Assembly (NCBI RefSeq): GCF_021513275.1
Contig: NZ_CP090978.1
Span: 2,170,001 to 2,234,000, forward strand
Direction: 5' to 3'
Source: Paenibacillus hexagrammi
Lineage (GTDB): Bacteria; Bacillota; Bacilli; Paenibacillales; NBRC-103111
DNA: 64,000 bases
Positions 9,409 to 17,970 of this stretch are shown piece by piece. The notes beneath the pieces are model-generated. The model saw only the letters and a program-made list of their open reading frames with translations. It had not been told where the DNA came from and did not search any database. Position numbers and translations under genes: made by a program. Within the stretch, counting starts at the first letter, position 1; each line of letters opens with the position of its first letter.

Positions 9409-10773
9409 ATGGCATTTGAAGGATTGGCGAGCCGATTGCAGAACGTATTTGGCAAGCTGAGAAGCAAAGGTAAGCTATCGGAAGAAGATGTAGGCGAAGC
9501 GCTTCGCGAGGTTCGGTTGGCGCTGCTGGAAGCAGACGTTAACTTTAAAGTAGTAAAAGACTTCATCGCGAAAGTGAAGGAGCAGGCAATCGGTCAGGAA
9601 GTGATGAAATCCTTCACGCCAGGCATGGTTGTCATCGATATCGTAAATAAAGAGCTTACAGCTCTTATGGGCGGAACTCAGAGTAAGCTAGCTCGTTCCA
9701 ACCGTCCGCCAACGGTAATCATGATGGCTGGTTTACAGGGTGCAGGTAAGACGACCTCTTCCGGTAAGCTGGCGAAGATGCTGCAGAAGCAAAATCATCG
9801 TCCGCTCCTTGTCGCGTGTGATATTTACCGGCCAGCTGCTATTAAACAGCTTCAAGTGCTCGGTGAGCAGTTGAAGGTTCCAGTTTTTGCAATGGGGGAT
9901 AAAGTCAATCCCGTTGAGATTGCGAAATCCGGATTGCAGCATGCGAAGGACAACGGCAATGATTACGTCATTATCGATACCGCAGGACGCTTACATATCG
10001 ATGAAAACCTGATGGACGAGCTGAAGAACGTAAGGGAAGCCGTCAAGCCGGATGAAATTCTGCTGGTTGTCGATGCAATGACAGGACAAGATGCCGTCAA
10101 TGTAGCCGAGAGCTTCCACAAACAGCTCGAACTGACGGGTGTTGTGCTGACTAAGCTTGATGGCGATACCCGCGGCGGTGCGGCATTATCGGTTAAAGCC
10201 GTCACAGGCTGCCCGATCAAGTTTGCAGCAATGGGTGAGAAGATGGATGCACTGGAGCCGTTCTTCCCAGACCGGATGGCATCTCGGATTCTCGGCATGG
10301 GTGACATGCTGACGCTCATTGAGAAGGCGCAAGCAGGAATCGATATGGATAAGGCGAAAGAGATGGAGCGCAAAATGCGCAATGCCGAATTCACCTTTGA
10401 TGATTTCTTGGATCAAATGGAGCAGGTTAAAAAGCTAGGTCCGTTAGATCAAATCCTCGAAATGCTTCCGGGCGCCAACAAAATTAAAGGCATGAAAGAT
10501 ATGAAGGTCGATGACAAACAGATGGGCCGCATTGAGGCAATCGTGAAGTCGATGACCAAAGAAGAGAAAGTGAAGCCTGAGCTGCTGAACGCAAGCCGCC
10601 GCAAGCGGATTGCAATCGGAAGCGGTAACTCTGTTCAGGAGGTTAACCGTTTCATCAAGCAATTTGAAGATATGCGCAAGATGATGAAGCAGTTTTCCGG
10701 CATGATGGGGCCTAAAGGTGCGAAGAACTTGAAAAAGTTAGGCAAAGGGAAAGGCTTTAAATTCCCGTTCTAA
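9409..10773 (+). CDS. ffh: Signal recognition particle protein
   Basis: 454-residue GTPase that binds SRP RNA and signal peptides. The N domain is followed by G1 GLQGAGKTTSSGKLA (about residue 107), DTAGRLH (about 189) and TKLDGDTRGG (about 247). The M domain (about residues 300-454) is methionine-rich, with the RNA-binding segment SRRKRIAIGSGNSVQEVNRF and a Met/Lys/Gly tail. The ATG at 9409 has AGGAGGTG upstream; the GTG at 9400 overlaps that site and is rejected. It works with FtsY, encoded just upstream. Confidence 0.98.
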   Translation: MAFEGLASRLQNVFGKLRSKGKLSEEDVGEALREVRLALLEADVNFKVVKDFIAKVKEQAIGQEVMKSFTPGMVVIDIVNKELTALMGGTQSKLARSNRPPTVIMMAGLQGAGKTTSSGKLAKMLQKQNHRPLLVACDIYRPAAIKQLQVLGEQLKVPVFAMGDKVNPVEIAKSGLQHAKDNGNDYVIIDTAGRLHIDENLMDELKNVREAVKPDEILLVVDAMTGQDAVNVAESFHKQLELTGVVLTKLDGDTRGGAALSVKAVTGCPIKFAAMGEKMDALEPFFPDRMASRILGMGDMLTLIEKAQAGIDMDKAKEMERKMRNAEFTFDDFLDQMEQVKKLGPLDQILEMLPGANKIKGMKDMKVDDKQMGRIEAIVKSMTKEEKVKPELLNASRRKRIAIGSGNSVQEVNRFIKQFEDMRKMMKQFSGMMGPKGAKNLKKLGKGKGFKFPF

Positions 10774-10821
10774 TAGAAAAAGTAAGGAAATGATTATTTG
10801 AAGTAGGAGGTGAATTTTCAA

Positions 10822-11094
10822 ATGGCAGTACGTATTCGTCTGAAACGTATGGGTGCTCACAAAGCTCCTTTTTACCGTGTAGTGGTATCGGATTCCCGTT
10901 CCCCTCGTGACGGTCGTTTTATCGAGGAAATCGGTATCTACAATCCAGTAGCACAACCAGCGGTTGTGAATATTGATGAAGAGAAAGCGCTGAAATGGCT
11001 TCAAACTGGAGCTCAGCCTTCCGATACGGTTCGCAGCCTGTTCAGCAAAGCAGGTCTGATGACTAAGTTTCACGAGCTGAAACTTCAGAAGTAA
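10822..11094 (+). CDS. rpsP: 30S ribosomal protein S16
   Basis: 90-residue ribosomal protein with the conserved N-terminus [19 protein letters not shown] and [18 protein letters not shown]. The ATG at 10822 has a TAGGAGGTG site; an upstream in-frame ATG at 10810 lies next to that site and adds three foreign residues. Next to ffh and followed by khpA, rimM and trmD, as in most Firmicutes. Codon use is that of a highly expressed gene. Confidence 0.97.
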   Translation: MAVRIRLKRMGAHKAPFYRVVVSDSRSPRDGRFIEEIGIYNPVAQPAVVNIDEEKALKWLQTGAQPSDTVRSLFSKAGLMTKFHELKLQK

Positions 11095-11117
11095 TCTGTA
11101 GCTTCGGAGGGTTGTTC

Positions 11118-11348
11118 ATGAAAGAACTTATCACTGTTATTGCTAAGGCTCTTGTTGATCATCCGGAAGAAGTGCGTGTCGAGCGTGTGGAGAAAGATGA
11201 TAAGATTGAGTTCAAGCTGTCCGTTCATCCTGACGATGTCGGGAAGGTCATCGGCAAGCAGGGCAAAATCGCGAAGTCGCTTCGCACGGTTGTCACCTCA
11301 GCAGCTGTGAAAGAAACCAAGCGTGTAGCTGTGGAAATTGTATCATAA
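11118..11348 (+). CDS. khpA: KH-domain RNA-binding protein KhpA (YlqC)
   Basis: 76-residue single KH domain. The RNA-binding GXXG loop is in GKVIGKQGKIAKSLRTVV. In streptococci the homologue pairs with KhpB (Jag) and affects cell elongation and division; that role is family knowledge, not visible here. The ATG at 11118 has GGAGGG six bases upstream; the TTG at 11112 overlaps that region and is rejected. A terminator follows at once, separating rpsP-khpA from rimM. Confidence 0.93.
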   Translation: MKELITVIAKALVDHPEEVRVERVEKDDKIEFKLSVHPDDVGKVIGKQGKIAKSLRTVVTSAAVKETKRVAVEIVS

Positions 11349-11353
11349 GAAAC

Positions 11354-11383
11354 AAGGTTAGGAGTTACGTTCCTAACCTTTTT
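11354..11383 (+). terminator. Intrinsic terminator after khpA
   Basis: Perfect 10-base stem AAGGTTAGGA (11354-11363) and TCCTAACCTT (11371-11380) with a seven-base loop and a five-T run, five bases after the khpA stop. It may act as an attenuator that lets some transcription through to rimM. Confidence 0.88.
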
Positions 11384-11424
11384 CTTGTATCGCAAAATGA
11401 CTGTGGAGGTCTGACGAAACAAGT

Positions 11425-11940
11425 ATGAGTGAAAAATTGTATACGGTCGGTAAAATAGTGAATACCCACGGGATTCGCGGAGAATTGAAGATTGTGCCGG
11501 AAACGGATTTTCCTGAAAGATTTGAAAAGGGCAGCAAACTGGTGATCGTAGATTCTCAAAATCAGCAAACACCGGTGACGATCCATTCGTCCCGCTTACA
11601 TAAAAACATGTACATTGTGCAGTTTGCGCAGTTTGCAAACATCAATGAAGTCGAAAAATTCAAAGGCTCGCTTCTGAAAGTGGAGGAGAAATTTCAACAG
11701 CCTTTAGAAGAAGGCGAGTATTACTATCATGAAATTATCGGCTGCCAAGTTGTGACGGAGGATGGACAAGAGCTTGGAAAGATTAAAGAAGTGCTGACAC
11801 CTGGAGCAAATGACGTCTGGGTTGTGTCCCTGCCTAAAAACAAAGAGCTGCTGCTGCCTGTTATAGATGATGTGATTTTGGACGTAAATGTAGCGGAGAA
11901 AACGATTCGCATTCACCTCATGGAAGGATTACTGGAATGA
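11425..11940 (+). CDS. rimM: 16S rRNA processing protein RimM
   Basis: 171-residue 30S maturation factor that binds S19 and helps fold the 16S head. The N-terminal half ([18 protein letters not shown]) is the RimM barrel and the C-terminal half ([13 protein letters not shown] to [11 protein letters not shown]) is the PRC-barrel. The nearest ribosome binding site, GGAGGT at 11405-11410, is about 14 bases from the ATG, longer than ideal. The stop overlaps the trmD start (ATGA), so the two are translationally coupled. Confidence 0.96.
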   Translation: MSEKLYTVGKIVNTHGIRGELKIVPETDFPERFEKGSKLVIVDSQNQQTPVTIHSSRLHKNMYIVQFAQFANINEVEKFKGSLLKVEEKFQQPLEEGEYYYHEIIGCQVVTEDGQELGKIKEVLTPGANDVWVVSLPKNKELLLPVIDDVILDVNVAEKTIRIHLMEGLLE

Positions 11941-12692
11941 GAATCGACGTATTGACCTTATTTCCGGAAATGTTCGAGGGTGTTTTTTCGTCCAGTATTT
12001 TAGGCAAAGCCCGCGATAAAGGGATCGTTTCCTTCAACACGGTCAATTTTCGCGACTATGCGAATAATAAACACAATACAGTCGATGATTACCCTTACGG
12101 CGGGGGAGGGGGTATGGTGCTTAAGGCGGAGCCGATTTTTTCCGCGGTTGAGGATCTTCCGGTCATCGGAGGTGAATCAGAGCAGCCTGTGAAGCCGAGA
12201 GTGATCCTGATGTGCCCCCAAGGAGAGCCGTATACACAGAAGAAGGCGGAGGAGCTTGCTTCGGAGAAGCATCTTGTCTTTATTTGTGGCCACTACGAAG
12301 GTTACGATGAACGTATTAGAGAGTATTTGGTGACGGACGAGATATCTGTAGGTGACTATGTACTAACAGGCGGAGAACTGCCTGCAATGGTCGTAATAGA
12401 TAGCGTAACAAGACTTCTGCCAGGAGTGCTTGGTAATGAAATGTCCGCGGTAACCGATTCCTTCAGCACAGGGCTGCTTGAATATCCGCATTATACGAGG
12501 CCGGTCAAATTCAGAGATATGGAAGTGCCCGAGATTTTGCTGTCAGGCCATCATGAGAATGTGAATCGTTGGCGAAGACAGCAAGCATTGCTGCGGACTT
12601 GGCAGCGTAGGCCGGACTTGCTTGAAGGAAGAGAATTGACGAAGGAAGAGAAGGCTTGGCTGGACGAATGGAAGCGGGAAGGACTGGAGTGA
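11937..12692 (+). CDS. trmD: tRNA (guanine37-N1)-methyltransferase
   Basis: 251-residue SPOUT-family enzyme that methylates G37 next to the anticodon and prevents frameshifting. The deep-trefoil-knot SAM site is visible in [12 protein letters not shown] and [15 protein letters not shown] (about residues 110-145). The C-terminal domain contains [19 protein letters not shown]. Starts at an ATG overlapping the rimM stop by four bases. Full family length. Confidence 0.97.
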   Translation: MRIDVLTLFPEMFEGVFSSSILGKARDKGIVSFNTVNFRDYANNKHNTVDDYPYGGGGGMVLKAEPIFSAVEDLPVIGGESEQPVKPRVILMCPQGEPYTQKKAEELASEKHLVFICGHYEGYDERIREYLVTDEISVGDYVLTGGELPAMVVIDSVTRLLPGVLGNEMSAVTDSFSTGLLEYPHYTRPVKFRDMEVPEILLSGHHENVNRWRRQQALLRTWQRRPDLLEGRELTKEEKAWLDEWKREGLE

Positions 12693-12851
12693 AAATCAGT
12701 GCTTTCTCCACCTGCGGCTTGATTATTTGCTGCGAAATTGGTTAAAACTAGATCTTAGATGTTTTGAACTAGATCGGTTGTTTGATATCACCCCTATATG
12801 CAGAACGATCAACTAGGTTCAAAGTAAATAGTAATGGATTCTGAAAAACTC
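12693..12851. other. Non-coding gap between trmD and the rplS promoter
   Basis: No gene is seen. AACTAGATC occurs twice (12746-12754 and 12767-12775), and TTTTGAACTAGATCG near 12762-12776 is an imperfect inverted match to CGATCAACTAGGTTCAAA near 12807-12824, so a hairpin could form. It lacks a U-tract and is not a clear terminator for trmD. Confidence 0.4.
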
Positions 12852-12881
12852 TTGCACGAATGCATCATAGTGTGATAGAAT
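12852..12881 (+). promoter_or_regulatory. Sigma-A promoter for rplS
   Basis: -35 TTGCAC (12852-12857), 18-base spacer and -10 TAGAAT (12876-12881), with an extended -10 TG two bases before the hexamer. It is about 105 bases upstream of the rplS start and gives the gene a leader RNA. Confidence 0.75.
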
Positions 12882-12985
12882 GAATCCTGTTTGAGTCCGG
12901 TGGTCCTCTGTGCGCGTATACTTCTAGGTATCGACATCATCTGAAAGAGCGGCATGAACACCTGTGTGGAAGGAGGGAGTCAACT
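12882..12985 (+). promoter_or_regulatory. Probable L19 leader RNA
   Basis: The roughly 95-base transcribed leader between the promoter and rplS ends in CATGAACACCTGTGTGG followed by the GGAAGGAGGG ribosome binding site. Firmicutes rplS genes often carry a structured L19 leader thought to mediate feedback by the protein. I recall an AACACCTGTG segment as part of that family, but a covariance-model match is needed. It carries no open frame of note. Confidence 0.5.
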
Positions 12986-13327
12986 ATGAATCTGATCCAA
13001 GAGATTACGAAGGAACAACTGCGTACGGATATTCCTACTTTCCGTCCAGGCGACACACTGAAAGTTCACGTAAAAGTTATCGAGGGTTCTCGTGAGCGTA
13101 TTCAGCTGTTCGAAGGTGTTGTTATTAAGCGCCGCGGCGGCGGAATTAGCGAAACGTTTACCGTTCGTAAAATTTCGTACGGTGTAGGTGTGGAAAGAAC
13201 GTTCCCGTTCCATTCTCCGAAGATTGACAAGATTGAAGTGGCTCGCCGTGGTAAAGTTCGTCGTGCGAAACTTTATTATCTGCGTGGTCTTCGCGGTAAA
13301 GCAGCGAGAATTAAAGAGATTCGATAA
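12986..13327 (+). CDS. rplS: 50S ribosomal protein L19
   Basis: 113-residue ribosomal protein at the 30S-50S interface. Conserved segments [41 protein letters not shown] and the basic tail [20 protein letters not shown] are intact. The ATG at 12986 has a strong GGAAGGAGGG site. It is transcribed from its own promoter with a leader, and followed by a terminator. Confidence 0.97.
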   Translation: MNLIQEITKEQLRTDIPTFRPGDTLKVHVKVIEGSRERIQLFEGVVIKRRGGGISETFTVRKISYGVGVERTFPFHSPKIDKIEVARRGKVRRAKLYYLRGLRGKAARIKEIR

Positions 13328-13334
13328 GAAACCG

Positions 13335-13370
13335 GGGGGCTTGTTCAGGCAAGTCTCCTTTTCGTTTTTT
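13335..13370 (+). terminator. Intrinsic terminator after rplS
   Basis: GGGGGCTTG (13335-13343) pairs with CAAGTCTCC (13350-13358) through seven Watson-Crick and two G-U pairs, with a six-base loop. TTTT, CG and six further T follow. It lies seven bases after the rplS stop. Confidence 0.8.
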
Positions 13371-13417
13371 CAGATGTTATCAGATCCATATCTTCAATTG
13401 AAAAGAGGCATTATGTG

Positions 13418-14020
13418 ATGGAAGAGAGAAGCCAGGAACAATCCTACACTGAACCTGTAGCCGGTGCGAAGTCAGCGAAAAGCGAGACCTGGGAATGGAT
13501 CAAAGCGTTATTGATAGCCGGGGTACTGGTTGTCATTATCCGTTGGCTGTTATTTTCACCGTTTATTGTTGACGGCGCATCGATGCAGCCCAATTTTCAA
13601 ACCGCCGAACGTCTGATCGTGAATAAATTGATTTACGATATTCGTGCACCAAAACGAGGGGAAGTTATTGTCTTCCATGCCCCTGAAGGAAAAGATTATA
13701 TCAAACGGGTCATTGCCCTCCCGGGAGAAACGGTAAAAGTCGAAGGGGATAAAGTATACATAAACGGTGAAGAGATCGATCAGCCTTACTTGAAAGAGGC
13801 TATCGAGCAAGCTCATCAAGAAGGAAGAAATTATAACCGCTTAGCTAATTATGCTGAGCAGAAGGTGCCGGATAACGAGCTGTTCGCAATGGGGGATAAC
13901 CGTTCTAACAGTAAGGATAGCCGCGACCCATCCGTTGGCTTTGTGCCTTTCGAGAAAGTGGTTGGCCGTGCTGAAGTGATTTTCTGGCCGCTTAACAAAT
14001 TCAGCTTTATACATTTTTGA
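13418..14020 (+). CDS. lepB: Type I signal peptidase
   Basis: 200-residue membrane protease that removes signal peptides on the outer face of the membrane. A single N-terminal transmembrane helix (about residues 28-47, rich in Leu/Val/Ile) precedes the Ser-Lys dyad: Ser55 in DGASMQPNF and Lys96 in DYIKRVIALPGE. GDNRSNSKDSRDPSVG is the conserved box E. The ATG at 13418 was chosen over the adjacent GTG at 13415; the GAGG site is weak. rbgA starts ten bases after the stop, with its ribosome binding site next to the lepB stop codon. Confidence 0.96.
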   Translation: MEERSQEQSYTEPVAGAKSAKSETWEWIKALLIAGVLVVIIRWLLFSPFIVDGASMQPNFQTAERLIVNKLIYDIRAPKRGEVIVFHAPEGKDYIKRVIALPGETVKVEGDKVYINGEEIDQPYLKEAIEQAHQEGRNYNRLANYAEQKVPDNELFAMGDNRSNSKDSRDPSVGFVPFEKVVGRAEVIFWPLNKFSFIHF

Positions 14021-14029
14021 GGTGACAAT

Positions 14030-14899
14030 ATGACCATACAATGGTTTCCCGGCCACATGACCAAGGCCCGCAGACAGATTGAAGATAAGCTTAAGCTGAT
14101 CGATATCGTCATCGAGCTTTTGGATGCTCGCGTCCCGCTATCGAGCCGGAACCCAATGGTAGATGAAATTCTAAAGGGAAAGCCCCGTATGGTGCTTCTC
14201 AACAAGTATGATTTAGCGGATTCGCAATTAACCGCCGAGTGGGTACGATATTTTGCAGAACAAGGTTTAAAGGCTTTGCCGATTGATGCGGCCACCGGAA
14301 CGAATGTAAAAGAGATTCTTCCGCGAGCCAAAGAACTATGGGCACATAAGATCGAAGCGCAGCTTCGTAAGGGCGTGAATCCCCGAGCGGTTCGAGCGCT
14401 TATTGTCGGAATACCCAATGTGGGCAAATCGACACTCATTAATCAGTTAGCTGGGAAGAAGATCGCTGCAACCGGCGATAGGCCAGGAGTGACAAAGGGA
14501 CAGCAGTGGATCAAAGTAGGCACAGAAATGGACCTTTTGGATACGCCAGGTATTCTTTGGCCGAAGTTTGAAGATCAGATGGTCGGTCTGCGGTTAGCTG
14601 CGACAGGCGCGATTAAAGAAGAATTGCTTCATATGGATGAAATCGCATTTTTTGTTATCAAATATATGGTCAAACACTATGGTGCGGCTCTTCAGGAGCG
14701 ATTTGGCATTGCCGAGCTGCCAGAGGATCTTGACGACCCGAATGAAGTCGTGAAGGTCATGGAAGCCGTCGGAAGAAAACGCGGTGCGATCGTAAGCGGC
14801 GGCAAAGTCGATCTTGATAAAGCGTCACTGATCATTATTCGGGACCTGCGTGCAGGGAAATTAGGCAGAATCACACTAGAAGTTCCCGGTGAATTATAA
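14030..14899 (+). CDS. rbgA: Ribosome biogenesis GTPase RbgA (YlqF)
   Basis: 289-residue circularly permuted GTPase needed for late 50S assembly. The G motifs appear in permuted order: G4 NKYDLAD (about residue 59), then G1 GIPNVGKST (about residue 126), then G3 DTPGILWP. The N-terminal IQWFPGHMTKA is diagnostic of the YlqF/MTG1 family. The ATG has GAGGTGA upstream. It follows lepB closely and is ended by a strong terminator. Confidence 0.97.
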   Translation: MTIQWFPGHMTKARRQIEDKLKLIDIVIELLDARVPLSSRNPMVDEILKGKPRMVLLNKYDLADSQLTAEWVRYFAEQGLKALPIDAATGTNVKEILPRAKELWAHKIEAQLRKGVNPRAVRALIVGIPNVGKSTLINQLAGKKIAATGDRPGVTKGQQWIKVGTEMDLLDTPGILWPKFEDQMVGLRLAATGAIKEELLHMDEIAFFVIKYMVKHYGAALQERFGIAELPEDLDDPNEVVKVMEAVGRKRGAIVSGGKVDLDKASLIIIRDLRAGKLGRITLEVPGEL

Positions 14900-14900
14900 A

Positions 14901-14953
14901 ACATCCACCTTAATCAAGCGTGTAGATAACGCAGGGTTAAGGTGGATGTTTTT
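14901..14953 (+). terminator. Intrinsic terminator after rbgA
   Basis: Perfect 13-base stem ACATCCACCTTAA (14901-14913) and TTAAGGTGGATGT (14937-14949) with a 23-base loop and a five-T run. The inverse pairing leaves an A-rich flank on the left, so it may also serve the convergent minus-strand gene at 14989-15249. Confidence 0.88.
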
Positions 14954-14988
14954 GTTTGTGGATTTTGTCAAGCAATCAAGAAGGATGT

Positions 14989-15249
14989 TTATGAGTGGAT
15001 CTGTCTATAAATGAGACTTATGATGAAAAGAATTATGCAGGATGCTAATACGGAGTAGAACAAATAGCCAAATATTCGGATGGGGGCAGGCATACTGTTT
15101 AGATCCGCTGTTTGTTGGGGAGCTCCAAGAACATGTTGATAATGCTCGGTTACACTGTTGAATGAGGGGATTTCACAAATTTCTTTTAGTTTGAGTTGTT
15201 GGCCACTTGTCATATGAGATGAAACCGGGGAGTTTTTGTCATGGTTCAT
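14989..15249 (-). CDS. Small C-terminally anchored membrane protein, unknown function
   Basis: 86-residue frame that I do not recognise. The first about 60 residues are polar (MNHDKNSPVSSHMTSGQQLK onward) and the last 26 form one hydrophobic helix (IFGYLFYSVLASCIILFIISLIY), so it is probably a tail-anchored protein with the polar part in the cytoplasm. The ATG at 15249 is supported by a strong GGAGGTG site seven bases upstream; a longer in-frame start at 15279 lies before that site. It lies alone on the minus strand between rbgA and rnhB, with a shared upstream region with rnhB. The good ribosome binding site and clean topology favour a real gene. Confidence 0.7.
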   Translation of the reverse strand: MNHDKNSPVSSHMTSGQQLKLKEICEIPSFNSVTEHYQHVLGAPQQTADLNSMPAPIRIFGYLFYSVLASCIILFIISLIYRQIHS

Positions 15250-15408
15250 AAACTCACCTCCACACATAAATAATAACATATTAAGGATAAATATGGGAAA
15301 ATATGATGGTGGCGGTGACCTATATTACGTTCATGAAATGGCAGGAATTTGTATGCCCTTCTGCTCTGGAATCCTTTATAATGATAGGATGGGAAGGAGC
15401 TGTCATTC

Positions 15409-16041
15409 GTGCTTGAACATGAAATAGATCTTTGGAATCAAGGTTTTGTCCATATTGCTGGGGTGGATGAAGTGGGGAGGGGCTGCTTGTTTGGGGACGT
15501 TGTAGCGGCTGCAGTTATTTTACCAGCGGGTTTTGTTATCGAGGAAGTCAATGATTCAAAGAAGCTCTCTGAAAAGAAAAGGGAGCTGCTCTATGAGCGG
15601 ATTATAGATGAAGCAGTAGCGGTGTCCGTTGGAATCGTTGATGTGGAAACCATTGAGCGTATTAATATCAAACAAGCCTCCAGACTGGCTATGAAGCAAG
15701 CTATTGAGGGACTGGTCACTAAACCTGACTATTTGCTGGTAGACGCAGAGAAAGTGGATCTGGACATTTCTCAGCTTGCCGTCATTCATGGAGACGCTCT
15801 AAGTCAATCCATTGCCGCTGCTTCCATCATAGCGAAAGTGACCAGAGACCGGATGTGCCAGAAGTGGGAGGAGCTATACCCGGAATACGGCATTCTAGTA
15901 CATAAAGGCTATGCCACGAAGCATCATCGTGAGATGCTGCTCCGATATGGACCGACCCCCTTGCATCGAAAGCTTTTTATTCGTAACATCATGGCTCAAG
16001 CTGAGCAGCAAGCGGAGCAGATGGAACTGGAATTATTTTAA
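15409..16041 (+). CDS. rnhB: Ribonuclease HII
   Basis: 210-residue endonuclease that cuts the RNA strand of RNA-DNA hybrids and removes misinserted ribonucleotides. Catalytic acids sit in GVDEVGRG (Asp-Glu, about residues 20-27), in LLVDAEKVDL and in IIAKVTRDR. The usual RGPLAGPVV signature reads RGCLFGDVV here, but the acidic residues are kept. The GTG at 15409 follows GGAAGGAGC with good spacing. A TATAAT (15377-15382) lies upstream without a clear -35 partner. Shorter than the B. subtilis enzyme at its N-terminus. Confidence 0.95.
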   Translation: MLEHEIDLWNQGFVHIAGVDEVGRGCLFGDVVAAAVILPAGFVIEEVNDSKKLSEKKRELLYERIIDEAVAVSVGIVDVETIERINIKQASRLAMKQAIEGLVTKPDYLLVDAEKVDLDISQLAVIHGDALSQSIAAASIIAKVTRDRMCQKWEELYPEYGILVHKGYATKHHREMLLRYGPTPLHRKLFIRNIMAQAEQQAEQMELELF

Positions 16042-16113
16042 TGATTGTTTAAAGAAAATGGAGCTGTTCGCCGATATTATACATAAGTGTCAGTTACGTG
16101 CGAGGTGAACGGA

Positions 16114-17970
16114 ATGAATATTAGCGGATTGATCCGCAGCTTGGTTGGGGATTTGCAGGCGTCGGACTCTAAAGTATTGGAGCTCAAGGTTGGACAAGTT
16201 GTCAAAGGTGTTGTTCTGCAGTTAATGAACGATCAAGAAGCTATGATCAACATCGGCGGTGTACAGGTGCGCGCTAAGTTGGAAACTCCCCTGAAGCAGG
16301 GGGATGTAACGATGCTCCAGGTGCAACCAGAGTCTGGGAATGGACAGGTTTTACTGAAGCCGCTTCTTGCTTCTGATGTGCAAATAGCTGACGAATCAAT
16401 GAATGAGCTGCTGAGAGCCTTCTCTTTAAAAGATACGGCAGGGAACCGACAGCTGGTGCAGCAGATTCAGCAGCAGGGCGTCCCCTTAACGAAGGAAACT
16501 GCACAGTCGTTTGCGGCTGTTCTCCAACAGATACCGGAAGGTATGGAGAAAGAAGAATGGGTACAGGCGGCGGTTCTGGCTTATAAAAGAGGTCTCCCTC
16601 TTACGAAGGATACGGTGGCTGCTTTACGGCAGACGACAGCCGGACCGCCTGCGGGACAGGTACTGGATAACTTGATGGAGCAGTCGGAGACGCTGCTGCA
16701 GGAGCAGCCGGATCATCCGGCTGCGGATACGTTGAAGCAGGTGGTCAGCCTGCTTCGTGAATTGCGCGAGTCCACGCCAGCTGCGTGGACGGGGAAGCAG
16801 CCGCAGCCGAAGGCAGACGCGGCTGCAGCGCCGGCAAGGCCTGCTGCTTCGCAGGCAGGCCAAGAGCCTCCGGCGGCGCCTGACGCGCCGCCTGCAGCCT
16901 CTACCGGCAGCGCTGCGCCCGCTGCCGGCAAGCCCGCAGCCGCGCCTTCGGCGGCTGCAGGGCACACCGCCTCCGCTGCGCCGCGCGCGGAGGCGAGCCC
17001 CGCCGGCTCGGCGCAGCCGCCGGCGGAAGTGCCTCCCGCCCGCCCAGCGTTGGCGGGCGCAGTACCTGCGGCTCAGGCGCGCAGCGCTGAGCCTGCCGCA
17101 AGCGGCGAACCGCCCTTGGCGGGTTCGCCAGCTCCCGCGCCGCCGGCTGAGCCGAAGGCGGCGGGGCGCCCGCAGGCGCAGCAGCCGGAGGCTGCGCCTG
17201 CAAGAGCAGAGGCTGATCGAGAGCCAAACTGGATCAGCCGCATGCTAAAGAGCGTGGGCGTAGAGCATGAGCATCATCTCGCGAAGCTTGATGATCGGTC
17301 GGATGCTCTGCAGCGCCCACGACTGCAGCAGGACGATCAGATGCTCGACCTGATCGCCCGCAGTGAACCGCAGGCAGGCGCAGAGAAGCCTGCCGCCGCC
17401 GAGACCCTCAAGAGCCTGCTTCTGCAGCTCACTGCCTCGGATGATACGCCTGCGCCGCTCAAAGAGGCGGCGCAGCAGGCCGTGCAGCAGGTCACCGGTC
17501 AGCAGCTGATGCTAAGCAGTGACAGAGCCTCCATGTTTGCTCATCTAACGTTGTTTATACCTTTTATGGACAACTCAGGACAGCAATCGGCAGCTGTGCA
17601 TATCCAGTCCCGCAAGGGCAAGCGCGGGGAAGTGGATGCGAATAATTGCAGGCTGCTATTCGATTTGCAGATGAAATCGATGGGTAGTACACTTGTCGAT
17701 GTGCAGGTCGTTAATAAAATTGTCAGTCTGCATATCCATAATGATCATCCTGCAGTATCCGCATTGATTGAAGGCTCGAGGCAAGAAATAGCCGCTTCGA
17801 TGAACAAGGCCGGTTATCAATTTTTATCGTTGAAGGTCTCGCCATTCCCAGAGCCTATCCAAGCTAATGAGGGTGAAGGGAAATTAAATGGCCATTCAGA
17901 AGCGCTCAAAGCGGACCTGCGAAGCTTATATGAGCCTAAAACGTATAAAGGGGTGGATTTCCGCGCATGA
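16114..17970 (+). CDS. ylqG: FliK-like hook-length-control-domain protein (YlqG-like)
   Basis: 618-residue protein at the position of B. subtilis ylqG, between rnhB and ylqH. The N-terminal about 220 residues hold a small beta-type domain (LKVGQVVKGVVLQLMNDQEAMINIGG, in two pieces) and helical repeats. Residues about 215-370 are an Ala/Pro/Gly-rich low-complexity linker encoded by very GC-rich DNA (16800-17215). The C-terminal about 130 residues (LFIPFMDNSGQQSAAVHIQS to FLSLKVSPFPEP) resemble the FliK C-terminal domain. The ATG at 16114 has GAGGTG upstream; the GTG at 16087 is rejected. Overlaps the FlhB-like gene by four bases, implying a joint role. Function is unproven. Confidence 0.75.
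   Translation: MNISGLIRSLVGDLQASDSKVLELKVGQVVKGVVLQLMNDQEAMINIGGVQVRAKLETPLKQGDVTMLQVQPESGNGQVLLKPLLASDVQIADESMNELLRAFSLKDTAGNRQLVQQIQQQGVPLTKETAQSFAAVLQQIPEGMEKEEWVQAAVLAYKRGLPLTKDTVAALRQTTAGPPAGQVLDNLMEQSETLLQEQPDHPAADTLKQVVSLLRELRESTPAAWTGKQPQPKADAAAAPARPAASQAGQEPPAAPDAPPAASTGSAAPAAGKPAAAPSAAAGHTASAAPRAEASPAGSAQPPAEVPPARPALAGAVPAAQARSAEPAASGEPPLAGSPAPAPPAEPKAAGRPQAQQPEAAPARAEADREPNWISRMLKSVGVEHEHHLAKLDDRSDALQRPRLQQDDQMLDLIARSEPQAGAEKPAAAETLKSLLLQLTASDDTPAPLKEAAQQAVQQVTGQQLMLSSDRASMFAHLTLFIPFMDNSGQQSAAVHIQSRKGKRGEVDANNCRLLFDLQMKSMGSTLVDVQVVNKIVSLHIHNDHPAVSALIEGSRQEIAASMNKAGYQFLSLKVSPFPEPIQANEGEGKLNGHSEALKADLRSLYEPKTYKGVDFRA

Noticed and set aside
16624..17248. Several long overlapping frames on both strands inside ylqG, some over 160 codons
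   Set aside because: They result from the GC-rich, stop-poor linker DNA; only the ylqG frame has a ribosome binding site and conserved flanking domains.
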